Below are positions 45,286 through 55,777 of a stretch of 64,000 nucleotides of DNA, one piece after another. A program made the position numbers and the translations under genes. The stretch is taken from positions 3,410,001 through 3,474,000 of the forward strand of contig OY744470.1 of assembly GCA_963556145.1 (NCBI GenBank), in the 5' to 3' direction. The first letter of the stretch is position 1. Every line of letters starts with the position of its first letter. This stretch comes from Hygrocybe punicea (lineage: Eukaryota > Basidiomycota > Agaricomycetes > Agaricales > Hygrophoraceae). The notes under the pieces are model-generated. The model did no database searches, was not told the DNA's origin, and was given only the letters and a program-made list of their open reading frames with translations.

Positions 45286-47948
45286 CTAATCAGAAAAGGC
45301 TCCTTCTGATGTTCGCGGTCTCTTCCTGGGACGTGGCTTGTCGTCGCCGTCCATGGCGTTAGTGTCACCAGGCCTCTTGCGAGAGATATCAAATCTTGCA
45401 ATGGCAGACTCACAAACAAACAAGTTTGGGACATTAAAATCGCTGGCAGGACGCAACCTGTCAGAAAACTGAATATCTCCAGCTGTTGATATGGTATGCG
45501 AGTCGATGATCCTTCGGAATCCCAACAGGTGCATGTCACTCTTCATGGCATCATAAAGGAGGTAAAGATGTTTCATATCCAGGCCATTTATACCTTTGTT
45601 GTCATCACATGCTGGATCTCCGCTGCCTGGCTGAGGGACACCACATGGCCAGTTGTCCAATTCCCAGCCACGCTCTGAAAGAAGTGTACAGAGTGTGGTC
45701 CAAGGTAATTGTTTAGTTCTGACACCAGAAATTGGGACTCCAAGTTTCTCTGATAAATAGTAATGTTGCCAGATCGAAGTATGAATGATATCACAGGAGC
45801 CATACCTAGGAGTTGAATAAAATGAAGTTTAAGTTCTTTGATCATGAATCCCTTTGGCCTTCGAGGTGCCTTTCTTCTATGATATTGTAAAACTCATTAA
45901 GATGGCAGGAGGGTTAATAATATGATTTACCCATTAGGATCAACTGCCTCAGGTTCTACGTGAATTTTGTCCTGCATACGTAGCTTCAGCAATATTTCTT
46001 AGGTCAGTGAATTGAAGTGAATCAACTTACGGTCAATGACAGTGACCTGGCTGATGTCGAATCACGTTCTGGGAGTTCAAATCAGAGACCCTCTTTGGCA
46101 GTAATTGTTGCCTGGCATTGGAAGGATTGGCAAGAACGGTTCACAATTTGTTTTAGTACACGCACCAGGTCCCGAAGAACTGAATTGATCTTCTGTTGGC
46201 ATTACGTGGATGATGACAACCAGTTCCTTTTCCCACTAATCATATTACGGAAGCTTTTGGCGATCTTGCATGGATCGCAAAACTTGCCTCGGACGAATGG
46301 CAGGAATTTCGGATGGTGAGTATCAGTAATCATAGACACCGATGAGGCGTACCAATCCAGAACAGCTGGGCTAGCTTTCTTGAAACATCTGCGATGCGAC
46401 TCTTGGGTTGCACGACGAAAGTTGACTACTGCTGTTGTCAGTTCTACCTCAGGAATGGTGGGGATAGATTGAAAGAAGTCCTTCAAGCCATATTCATTCA
46501 CTTTGCGATGGAAGTCTGACGCATTCTCGAAAAGGTCTGAGTTGTTCTCGTCTCGGTTGAGGGACATCAACAGAATTACAATGCCACCAATCCAAGTCTG
46601 TATATCCATTGATGTTGGTAAGCCACCAACATTGGATGAAGAACTCTGCTCAGTCTCTTGGCCTGTCCTGGTGGTGTTTGGCTGGATGATGGTTTCCGCT
46701 CGTTGCCAGTCACGAGTGGTAAGGTCTTTGCAGGCCACTTGCCAAGACTCTGGATAGAAATTAACCAAAGGCAACCATTTCTCGTGTTTTGATTCGGATC
46801 GGAGTTTGCAAAGCCAGCTGTCCACACATCGCAAGGTAGAAACCTCGAAAAGAGGAGAGGAACCCTGGAAGGTCATTGGATCAAGACACTTCATCCACTG
46901 ATACAAATCTGAGGAGAAATTCGTCTGTTTCCACAAGACCCATAAGCAAACAAGGTGATGTGGAGGTCGATAAGGAAAGTTGTCAATAGACGAGCCAGAC
47001 ACAGAGGAGCTAGAGAGCGACTGGGCTCTGTATGCAAAGAGATCATCAAACATGAATGGATACTGTAGTAAAGTGTCCTCACCGTGTAGCACATGGTGGG
47101 CACGAAGATGCCACCCCGAGGGATAAGTACACAATGTTGTAGCATTGAGATGGATTGAGGTGTGATCACATTGATATCCATGCCTTCAGATAGTAGCCAG
47201 TTTCAAAACGATGACAGTTATGGCCAGCTGTGTCCATAACACTGCAGAATGTTTTGAACACCGTGATGTCCTTCGAAATCGCCAAGGAGGAATAATCGCG
47301 GCATGACCAATACCAATCATGAATCAGTCCACGCAAGTTCCAAGTGTCCCGTCTCGTATATCCTCAAGCTGTGTCAGCTTCTCTCATGGCCTCTGACGTC
47401 ACAACCAGCCATGCAATCATGGAAAATCGTGTATCTGCATCAGCCTCTTGTATTCGGCGCCATCTCTCCGCCAAGTCCACTGATTCTTCCTTCTTTCCAA
47501 TCTGCTTTAGTCGCTGCGAAAGGGCAGATGCCGCTCTCTGCCAGTCGATTGGGGTGGGATCACCATAAAACGTAACATCCACTATTTCCTCCTCATCACC
47601 ATCGATCCACAGCCAGACATCATCATCTGTGCCACCTTCAAGTAACTTTAACCAAGTTTGGACAGTGAGATCGTAGTTACATGCACAAAAACCCCACACC
47701 ATTCTGCAGAACAACTTGAGCCTGTGTTTATGATGTGTCCCATTGCTGTGCACAAAACCCTTGTCATCCTTAAGACAAGATATCGGAGTGCTGACAAGTG
47801 AGTCTGAATGAGGACTGTAGTGATGTGATTCGTCACACTGATCGCTCTCCTCCTGAATGGCGCTGTTGTCCTGACAAGTGTAGGATGAATTGAGGGGGCA
47901 AGGTGGGTTAGGGAAGGTTGAAAATGGTGAGGAGGTGTTATATGCCAT
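45286..47948 (-). pseudogene. Large orphan protein, copy 2 (decayed paralogue)
   Basis: It aligns along its whole length with 25214-27981: TWLKLLEGGTDDDVWLWIDG, GKKEESVDLAERWRRIQEAD, PRGGIFVPTMCYT, VLDWYASSVSMITDTHHPKF and DNWPCGVPQPGSGDPACDDN. The conserved introns GTGTTATG..CTGAAG and GTGAGG..GCCCAG are recognisable. At 47364-47366 a TGA stands where copy 1 has CGA (Arg), stopping the protein near residue 195. The small exon equivalent to 25905-25958 is gone, and the junction there joins directly. An internal insertion (SSSNVGG) lies near 46630. It is probably non-functional unless a downstream product is made. Confidence 0.75.
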
Positions 47949-48167
47949 GACAATGAAGCTAGAGACTGAATGAACCTTGGAGGCTACCTGAGCATCTTCG
48001 CTGATTCAGAACGGTGGCAGTCAACCCCTTCTGATAAATGAGGAATGGCCTGAATCTGAAGTCCTCCCCATGAGATCAAATCGAAAACTGGTTTTCTCAC
48101 CAGCATCCTATCTATCAACCTGTCAATGTTTCCATCCAGGTTAAGGGTCCTCATACTCGTCTATATA

Positions 48168-49637
48168 AGATAGACCTCATCCACAAACAGTTACATCATT
48201 AGGGTATAGCATGGGTTCGGGTATCCACGGGTTAGCACAGGGGGACCCAATGGGCCCCACAGGTAAGTTTTTTTTTACTTTTAATTCATTTATCTAACAT
48301 ATCTAATAACTAAGTTATACCCAAACCGCCGCCACCACCACCACCACCACCACCACCACCAACCAACAACAACAACAACAACAACAACAACACGGCGATG
48401 AAGGGAAACGGCTGGGAGGGTGGTGCGTCCACTTACCAGCACAGGTACGTGCCCCTATTCTTTCACCACCGACATCGGCTAACCCCCTGCCTTCGAGTCC
48501 ACACCTCGCAAATGACGTTGACACGTCAGTCAATGTGTCAATGCGTGTTCACGAGGTCCCCAGCATGAAAACACGCATGAAGACTTCGTGAAAGCACGGT
48601 GACGCGTCAACTGATGTGTCAACATCGTTAATGAAGTCGCCAGCACCAAACTACGAACAAAGACCTCGTGAAGACAAATGAAGACCTTGCGAAGACAAAC
48701 AAAGACCTCGCGAAGATGAACGAAGACCTCGCAAAGACACAATGGCCCCACAGATGCCTCATACTCCAACGGCACCCCAGAACATGCCGCAAGTGCCCCC
48801 ACAGACCTCAAACTAATCACCTCGCGAAAACGGGCTGGCGCATCAACTGATGCGCAGACGTTGTTCGCGAGGTATCTGACGCGTGAAACGATGACGACGG
48901 CGATGACTTCCACTGCCAACTGGCAGCAGCAAGGCGATGACGATGGTGGTGGAGCGGGGAGGATGGCAGTGGGACAAGATGACGGAACCAGCCCAGCCCA
49001 GCCCCACAAATGCGAACCATCGCGTCAATTGACGTGTACGTTTCATTTGTGGGCTTGAGGAGCTCGCTGCCGCTGTCGTTGACACTACCCGCATGGCCAC
49101 ATGGGCAACCACCACACCTGCGTCTGACCGCGGGTAATGCAGACCCACACCCGTCACAGGTACGGTGTCTGCGGGTATGGGTATGGTGTCTGGCCTGGCA
49201 ACCCGCGGGTCACCCGTGCTACACCCTATACATCATGTGAATGGCGTGACAATGAAGTAAAACCTCTGTAGATAACTTTTGGAGATGTTTAAAAAAAATC
49301 TGTTCCAGTGAAATGTTCAGAGAGTGGTTCCAGAGGGATCTGTGTATTCAAAAGTTGGATTTTCAATCATTTGAAGGAGGAGATAGATATTTGGTCTAAC
49401 CCATCAACCACTGTGACACCTCCATAACACACACCAATGGGTTAGACCAAATATCTATCTCCTCCTTCAAATGATTGAAAATCCAACTTTTGAATACACA
49501 GATCCCTCTGGAACCACTCTCTGAACATTTCACTGGAACAGATTTTTTTTAAACATCTCCAAAAGTTATCTACAGAGGTTTTACTTCATTGTCACACCAT
49601 TTCACGTGATGTAACTGTTTGTGGATGAGGTCTATCT
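48168..49637. mobile_element. Palindromic Tc1/mariner-like MITE (TA target) with insert
   Basis: The ends AGATAGACCTCATCC..GGATGAGGTCTATCT are flanked by TA on each side. The homologous uninterrupted sequence near 38600-38612 (GATATACCTATG) keeps a single TA. Inner arms at about 49237-49415 and 49437-49610 make a long hairpin. The hAT-like element 48200-49228 sits in the left arm. No transposase. Confidence 0.75.
48200..49228. mobile_element. hAT-like non-autonomous element, family 2 (1029 bp)
   Basis: TAGGGTATAGCATGGGT..ACCCGTGCTACACCCTA ends with an 8-bp duplication TACATCAT (48192-48199 and 49229-49236). It is a different terminal sequence from family 1, but the same type of interior: (CCA)n and (AAC)n runs (48325-48395), CCTCGCGAA-type words, a degenerate 17-bp tandem AGACCTCGCGAAGACAA (48660-48738), and palindromes at 48838-48855 and 49023-49034. 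No transposase. Confidence 0.85.
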
Positions 49638-50526
49638 TACCTATCAGCTCCTGGCGCTCAGCATCATCAAGCTATTTTTTCCAAGTATAACTCACCCCAG
49701 GGTCCTCCTCATTATCTTGGCGTACTTTCAAGTTTCATAGTGCCAATGGACAATATAAAAGCCATGGATCACCCCAATTACCTCCCAATCGCTGTGGAGG
49801 GATGGAGGCTGCTCAAGAACTCAAAAGGGATCGAGTGATGGTAGTGATGATAATCGCTACAACACGAGGTCTGTGCTACTAAAGGAACTGAACCGTGGGA
49901 ATCCTAATCACGTGACTGCCCAGGCACATCTACTACAAGTGCCCCTCCTTCTTTAGCGACACCCTTGTCGCTACCAGCAAAGCAAGGCTCCACGGTGTAG
50001 AGGCTCTGGGCCGTCTGGACCCGAATCCTCTTCATATCCCACATCGTCCCCGTCCATTCCCATTCATGTATCGTCGATTCCGCCTGTTTCCGGTCGTTTT
50101 CATCGATTCCGCTCCGGATTCCGCCTCCGGATTCGTTCCTACATGCACTGCAATGTCTCTAACGACCCGGAATCAGTACGTTTATAGTCATATATCATGT
50201 ATCTACGTTTCCCGTCTCCTAGTACATAGCATTCCTCCACTCCACTCCACTCCTATCAGTTACAGCCTTCGCTTGTAGTACATAGGTACTACAGCACAGG
50301 ATCACTCCCAGTAGTATAAAAGATGTACCCTTATACTACAAACTATATAGAAAATACAGGTTATCGCTCCCCTTCAGTTCTATTTCTTAGTCCTCGCTTC
50401 GTATCGTCTCCATATTAGTCTTCGTACTCCACTCCCTTCACTTCCCCTCTGATCTGGAACCCCGGATTCAGGTTGGATTGACTAGACTACATAGACACTA
50501 AACTCCTCTGATCACTTCTTGGCTGA
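49638..50526 (-). other. Dispersed-repeat flank, then 3' region of minus-strand gypsy
   Basis: To about 49800 it matches 38600-38705 and 41215-41275. From about 49870 it is downstream of the integrase frame, with a purine-rich stretch on the minus strand near 50425-50450 and 50360-50375 that could be the polypurine tract and the start of a 3' LTR. LTR limits could not be set. Confidence 0.4.
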
Positions 50527-52958
50527 TCACCACTTTCGTAGATTCCCATTCGGGTCTACAACAGAACTCGCCGTCACAACGGTCACCCCTGCGGAGTCGT
50601 CCGAGAGAGGGTCCTCAGTGTCACCAGTCTCCAACTCCATTGGCTCCTCATCCCCTCCATGGGTTGTCCATGCCAGCCTCATGACTTCGTCCTGTGCCAT
50701 CCTGGTGCCATCTTTGGGCTCAAATAGCCTGAGTCGTCTGGTGTTGAAGCTGCTACTAAGAGAGGTACCATCGAGGGTTTCTAAGGTATATGAGTTGCGG
50801 ATGCGTGTCACAACGCGGCGAGGGGGAGACCAAAATGGCACGAGTTTGCGTTCACTAGCAAGAACATTGATCAGATCGCTGCGGTATACCTGAACAAGTT
50901 GGCTGGGTTTAAAGGTGACTTCTCTTGGGGCCCGACTAAGGACTTTCACGTCAAAGATAGCCTTCCGGCGAGCCGCGTGGTCTACCATGCAGGACCAGCT
51001 GTCCAGCCGCTGTTGGTCAGCGTACGCCATGTGAATCACAATGTTGGTCTCAGAAGCCAGGGGGATCGTTGTTGGGTCCTCGGTGGTTGGTGTGCCTATG
51101 GGGAGTGCGAAGAGCAGTTCGTTGGGGGAGAACTTGAATGAGGGTAGTATGCGATGATACGCAGTCTCTCCCTTTGGGCATGGAATCTCTCATAGGATCC
51201 AATTCTAATTTCCCTACGACTCTTCCGCGTCCCGTGTACATGCGAAACATCAGCGCGCCGCCCGCGACTTGCGCGACTTACGCCGATCGACACGTGCATG
51301 ACTGCGACATCTTTGCTGTATCTTAACCGCGCAACCCGGTCTCAATACGCTGAAACACGTCCGTTAAACACGTCCTATACGTTCGGACACCGAGTCCGAT
51401 ACCAGAAATGTAATTCATCCGGTTTATCTTCGTCTTTTCGCCAACTTTCATGTGATATTTGCCGTTATTTCAAATCCTTTGCTATTCCGTTCCCATTTTG
51501 TCGCTTTCATGCAATATTTCACTGCATTTCTATTTCACTCATCCACCCTTAAACCCCTATCCCTTTAGAATATAAAAAATGTCCTGTAGTAGAAAATAAG
51601 CGACGAAGAACCCAGTTCTCCCCTCCCCACTAGTTTGTGTCTTAAGTTTAAAAATCCAGTCATTCCTACTCCAATCTGCATCTTTTCTCATTGCGCACTC
51701 TCCGCTATCGCAACCCAAGTCGTAGCATAGAATCCTCGTCTCATCGTGTCATCGCTGCGTATCGCGCTGTCATCTAGGACACCCAGCTAAGCCTTCCGAT
51801 TCTTGTTTATCACTGCATTGCGATATCGCGTTATCTCGCGACCCTCCGCGTTTGTTTATTTGATCGCGCATATTATCGCGCATTATAGCGTTATTGTCGG
51901 GAGTGTCCCAAGTCCCGTTCACACCTTTGCGACGTTTTCATATTTTATTATCTCTTTATCCGGGGTTATAGACGTGGAAACTGCATCAGCGATCGGATAG
52001 GGCCTTCACGGCCACGTCGAGATGGTCAGGCCAGTTTTTCGGAATGTCTTTTGTCGCCATCTGGTCGTAGTCGTCCTTGCCAAGGCTAGGGGCGCATAGG
52101 CGTTTGAGGGTGTTCAATAGAATCTTGTTGTAGCCCTCGATGAGGCCGTTGATCCAAGGGGAGTATGTGGCTACAACGTGATGTTTAGTACCCATGTCAG
52201 CGCAGCAGGCATGCACAGCGTCGCAGTCAAAGTGAGAGCCGCCGTCGGACATGAAGACGTCCAGGGCCATGAACGTGTTGGCGATGCAGTTGAGGCTGTC
52301 GACCGTTGTCTTCCCAGAGGCTGACTTGGCCTTAAAGGCGAACGGCTTCCTGGAGAAGATGTCAGCGTATAGTCCAATCTTCAAGAACCCACCTTTCCCA
52401 AGGGGCATGGATGTATAGTCCCCTACAAGGAGTTCGAAAGGCCTATGGCGTACGATAGGCTGTAGTAGGGCATGTAGATGAGTGTTGCCAAAATTCTTGC
52501 ACCGGCCACATTCACGGATGGCCGCAGTCACGGAGGCGTCGAGGAATGGGCTGAAGATCCAGTCGAGCAACTGCATCTTGATGATGTCGTGGCCCATGTG
52601 CATCTTGGTGTGTTCCACCCTGGCCAGTTCCATGGCTTTGGCCTTGGTGACGCATTCCTGGCGGGAGACGGCTCGTGCGATAGTGGCACCTCCAATCCTC
52701 CATAGATGGCCGTCGTCGATCAGAAAGTCCTTGGCCTGGTGGGCCGCGCGTCTGCCATCTCGTTCGGTCGCATCCTGCGGGATACCGAGCAGCATGTCTA
52801 TCATGTCCAGGAACACATGCTCGGCCTGAAAGCAGGCATGCAGGGACGAGTGTAGGTTGTCCGAGGACTCTCCCACCACAAACAGGTTGAAGGCCAGTCC
52901 TCGTGACACCTCCCAGTCTGGGAGGACTGTCCAGTCACTGCCGTCTGTCGGTACCCGG
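50527..52958 (-). pseudogene. Ty3/gypsy integrase fragment split by a solo LTR
   Basis: Coding order is 52958-51989, then 51154-50527. It opens mid-protein (VPTDGSDWTVLPDWE, the RNase H-integrase linker). It keeps an HHCC-type finger ending CGRCKNFG and the catalytic triad contexts VGDYTSMPLGKGG, MSDGGSHFD and YSPWINGLIEGYNKIL. The reading frame is interrupted at ALSDR by the LTR at 51155-51988 and resumes at ILPSFKFSPNELLFALP, ending with the C-terminal chromo-like region (LVPFWSPPRRVV..LETLDG). No stops lie inside either part, so the LTR insertion is what killed it. Upstream it is cut by the LTR at 52959. Confidence 0.85.
51155..51988 (+). mobile_element. Solo LTR (834 bp) in the integrase
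   Basis: TGATAC..GCATCA with a 4-bp target duplication GCGA (51151-51154 and 51989-51992). Removing it and one duplicate restores the integrase frame exactly. It is about 95% like the LTR at 52959-53791. Confidence 0.9.
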
Positions 52959-53791
52959 TGATACGCAGTCTCTCCCTTTGGGCATGGAATCTCTCATAGG
53001 ATCCAATTCTACATTCCCTATGACTCTTCCGCATCCCGCGTACATGCGAAACATTGGCGCGCCACCCGCGACTTGCGCGACTTACGCCGATCGACGCGTG
53101 CGTAACTGCAACATTTTCGCTGTATCTTAACCGTGCAGCCCGGTCTCAATACGCTGAAACACGTCCATTAAACACGTCCTATACGTTCGGACACCGAGTC
53201 CGATACCAGAAATGTAATTCATCCGGTTTATCTTCGTCTTTTCGCCAACTTTCATGTGATATTTGCCGTTATTTCAAATCCTTTGCTATTCCGTTCCCGT
53301 TTCGTCGCTTTCATGCGATATTTCGCTGCATTTCTATTTCACTCATCCACCCTTTCCCCCTATCCATTCAGAGTATAAAAAATGTCCTGTAGTAGAAAAT
53401 GAACGAAGAAGAACCCAGTTCTCCCCTCCCCACTAGTTTGCGTCTTAAGTTTAAAAATCCAGTCATTCCTACTCAAATCTGTGTCTTTTCTCGTTGCGCA
53501 CTCTCCGCTATCGCGACCTAAGTCATAGCGTAGAACCCTCGTCTCGTCGCGTCATCGCTGCGTATCGTGCTGTCATCTAGGACACCCAGCTAAGCCTTCC
53601 GATTCTTGTTTATCACTGCGTTGCGATATAGCGTTATCTCGCGACTTTCCGCGTTTGTTTATTTGATCGCGCATATTATCGCGCATTATCACGTTATACT
53701 CGGGAATGGCCCAAGTCCCGTTCACACCTTTGCGACATTTTCATCTTTTATTATCTCTTTATCCGGGGTCATAGACGTGGAAACCGCATCA
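52959..53791 (+). mobile_element. 5' LTR (833 bp) of a plus-strand gypsy element
   Basis: TGATAC..GCATCA, same family as the solo LTR. It is followed 5 bp later by a primer-binding site and, after a long inserted segment, by gag at 55778. No target duplication pairs with the other LTR copy, so the two are separate insertions. No 3' partner LTR lies in the window. Confidence 0.75.
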
Positions 53792-53796
53792 TTTTC

Positions 53797-53809
53797 TGGA
53801 GCCCACCGC
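53797..53809 (+). promoter_or_regulatory. Probable tRNA primer-binding site
   Basis: TGGAGCCCACCGC starts 6 nt after the LTR end and with TGG, complementary to a tRNA CCA end, as expected for minus-strand priming. The donor tRNA was not identified. Confidence 0.55.
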
Positions 53810-54824
53810 AAGGGGACTTAAAATCTAAACCACTCCTTCGACTAACGCATCTAGTTCAAGCACCATAGCTACCAACAGATATCGTACTCTGTTTTGCGTG
53901 GGAAGTGTTTGAACAAATCCACACCAAGGGTTTCCGGAGTGCGTTGTTGATCGGGAAATTACCTTGTTGTCCTTTGGGATCAAGGATTTAGCTCTTTAAT
54001 AACTCTGGGTTATTCCTGTTGGGTGGTTGGGTTGTGGTATGAATCCTATCAAAGGTTAGCTTTGAGGGATACAACAAATACTTAACAATAATATAAGTCA
54101 GATGTATGACTTATAGAGGATGAGTGAACAGTGAGGTCTTCCCTACTGAAGGTAAAGACTTTGAGTGACAAGAGGTATGCGAGATTATAAGTGGATAATA
54201 ACTCAAGCAAGTATGAACAGTGTAAGATGAACGAGTGTACAACAGTCAAGTATACAAGTAGCAAGTATACAATGAGCAGAGGTACAATAGAGATGAGCAA
54301 TAGATGATGGACGATGGGCGATAGACGATGGGCGATGGGTGAGTGTAACAGTAGATGTCAAACAAAAGGGAGGTGTGACAAAATACTATGTACAGAATGA
54401 ATGAACTGAACAATAGGCAAGTAGAATTGATAATCAAGATATCGGACTTTATTCCGAAGCTTCAAACGCACATTGGCTACTAGTGCAGAATAAAGTACTG
54501 GGATATCTTTGGTGATGATCAAAAGAAGATGAATGTGACTGTACTACGTGACAGAACACAAAGAATATATATCAAACAAGTAATAAGGGAGTATCAATAA
54601 ATCTGAGATTGATATCCTTAAACAAATGAATGATGACCTGAACTGCAATTGGTATTTGAAGTAATAGCTACTACCAAAGTAGGTAATACAAACAAACACA
54701 GATGGGGTGAATCAGAATCTGGGAGAGGGACTGTCCTATGACTGGGCCTGTCAGATTAGGTGACTGAGCCATCTCCAGCAGAAACTGGGCTCTATATATA
54801 CCTATTCTACAGCAGGAGTCATAC

Positions 54825-55174
54825 TGAGTCATAGAATGGTATATCAAATGGAGAGCATAGGATATGACTCATAGGGAGTCATATAGAGGAGAGGCATAGG
54901 TTTATGACTCATAAGGAGTCATAATGATGAAAGGCATGGGGGGGTTATGACTCATAAGGAGTCATAAGAAAGGAAGGCATGGGTTTGTGACTCATACAGA
55001 GTCAATTAATGAGTCACATAGGTATTATAATCAAAGGAGGGGGCATAATGAGTCAGAAATAGTCATAATGAGTCAGGGGTGGTCATAATGAGTCATGGGG
55101 GGTCATGAATATGTCATAAGGGTCATAATTTGTCATGGATAGACCAATGAGTCACATTTGATGGGAGTGAGTCA
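54825..55174. promoter_or_regulatory. Array of eleven TGASTCA (bZIP/Gcn4-type) sites
   Basis: Exact TGACTCA or TGAGTCA starts at 54825, 54865, 54905, 54948, 54988, 55010, 55049, 55069, 55089, 55148 and 55168. Spacing is mostly about 20 or 40 bp. TGACTCA is the established site of Gcn4/CPC1 and AP-1 bZIP factors; binding here is inferred. Confidence 0.7.
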
Positions 55175-55414
55175 TGTTGCTGGTCTAATCTTGGGTGTGT
55201 GAATCAAAGGCAAGGGCTGTGCCAGGGTATGCTTCTAGAATCATCTTCCTGAGGCTGTGCTTCTTGATCAATTGATGCCATGCCATGTGTGTATCCTTAT
55301 CAGTTAAGAAAAAGATAAGATCAGGGCTGGGCTGTATTTGATCAATTGATATGAAATGTGATGTGCTTCTTGATCAGGGAATGATGGGTGGCATGTGTTA
55401 TCTCTATGATTGGA

Positions 55415-55645
55415 GATAAGGATGTGGCTGTGCTTCTTGTGCTTCTTTGGCCTCTGATAAGATGTTTTGGGGGCCTTATCAGTTAAGATAAGGGTATTCC
55501 TTCATTTCCTCTGCATAGATAAGGGTTTTCTTGTATGTCCCTTCTGTAGATAAGGGTTTCCTTGCATGTCCCTTGTTTAGATAAGGGTTTCATGTATGTC
55601 CTATGTGCAGATAAGGATTTCCTGTGTGTCCTATATGCAGATAAG
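55415..55645. promoter_or_regulatory. Phased array of GATAAG sites
   Basis: GATAAG starts at 55415, then 55456, 55487, 55518, 55549, 55580, 55610 and 55640, spaced 30-31 bp. The last five sit in a minisatellite (AGATAAGG, then GTATGTCC-like words). GATAAG is the core of fungal GATA factors for nitrogen or light control; function is inferred. Confidence 0.7.
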
Positions 55646-55777
55646 GGTATTCCTTTCTACTCCATATGCAGATGGGGGCATTCCAGTATGAATGGTCCTT
55701 GTAATGTGATGTGTGCTGTAGGGATGGTGACTAGTGACAGCATATTACTATGTTTTGATCCGAATCCTGTTTGGATC

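Larger units (their letters stand above)
53900..55760. mobile_element. Inserted segment between primer site and gag
   Basis: About 1.85 kb without coding capacity separates the leader (ending TACTCTGTTTTG) from DNA that begins TACTATGTTTTG just before gag. The similar words may be a target duplication or chance. It contains the TGASTCA array (54825-55174) and the GATAAG array (55415-55645). It could be an LTR of another family (TGTTTGAAC.. near 53916) or a leader expansion. Ends are uncertain. Confidence 0.45.

Noticed and set aside
52478..52829. Plus-strand frames over the gypsy integrase
   Set aside because: Antisense shadows of the minus-strand integrase, whose catalytic motifs are clear.
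51155..53791. A complete LTR retrotransposon with the two 834-bp repeats as its LTR pair
   Set aside because: The first copy has its own 4-bp duplication inside an integrase frame on the opposite strand, and the DNA between is only part of that older integrase.
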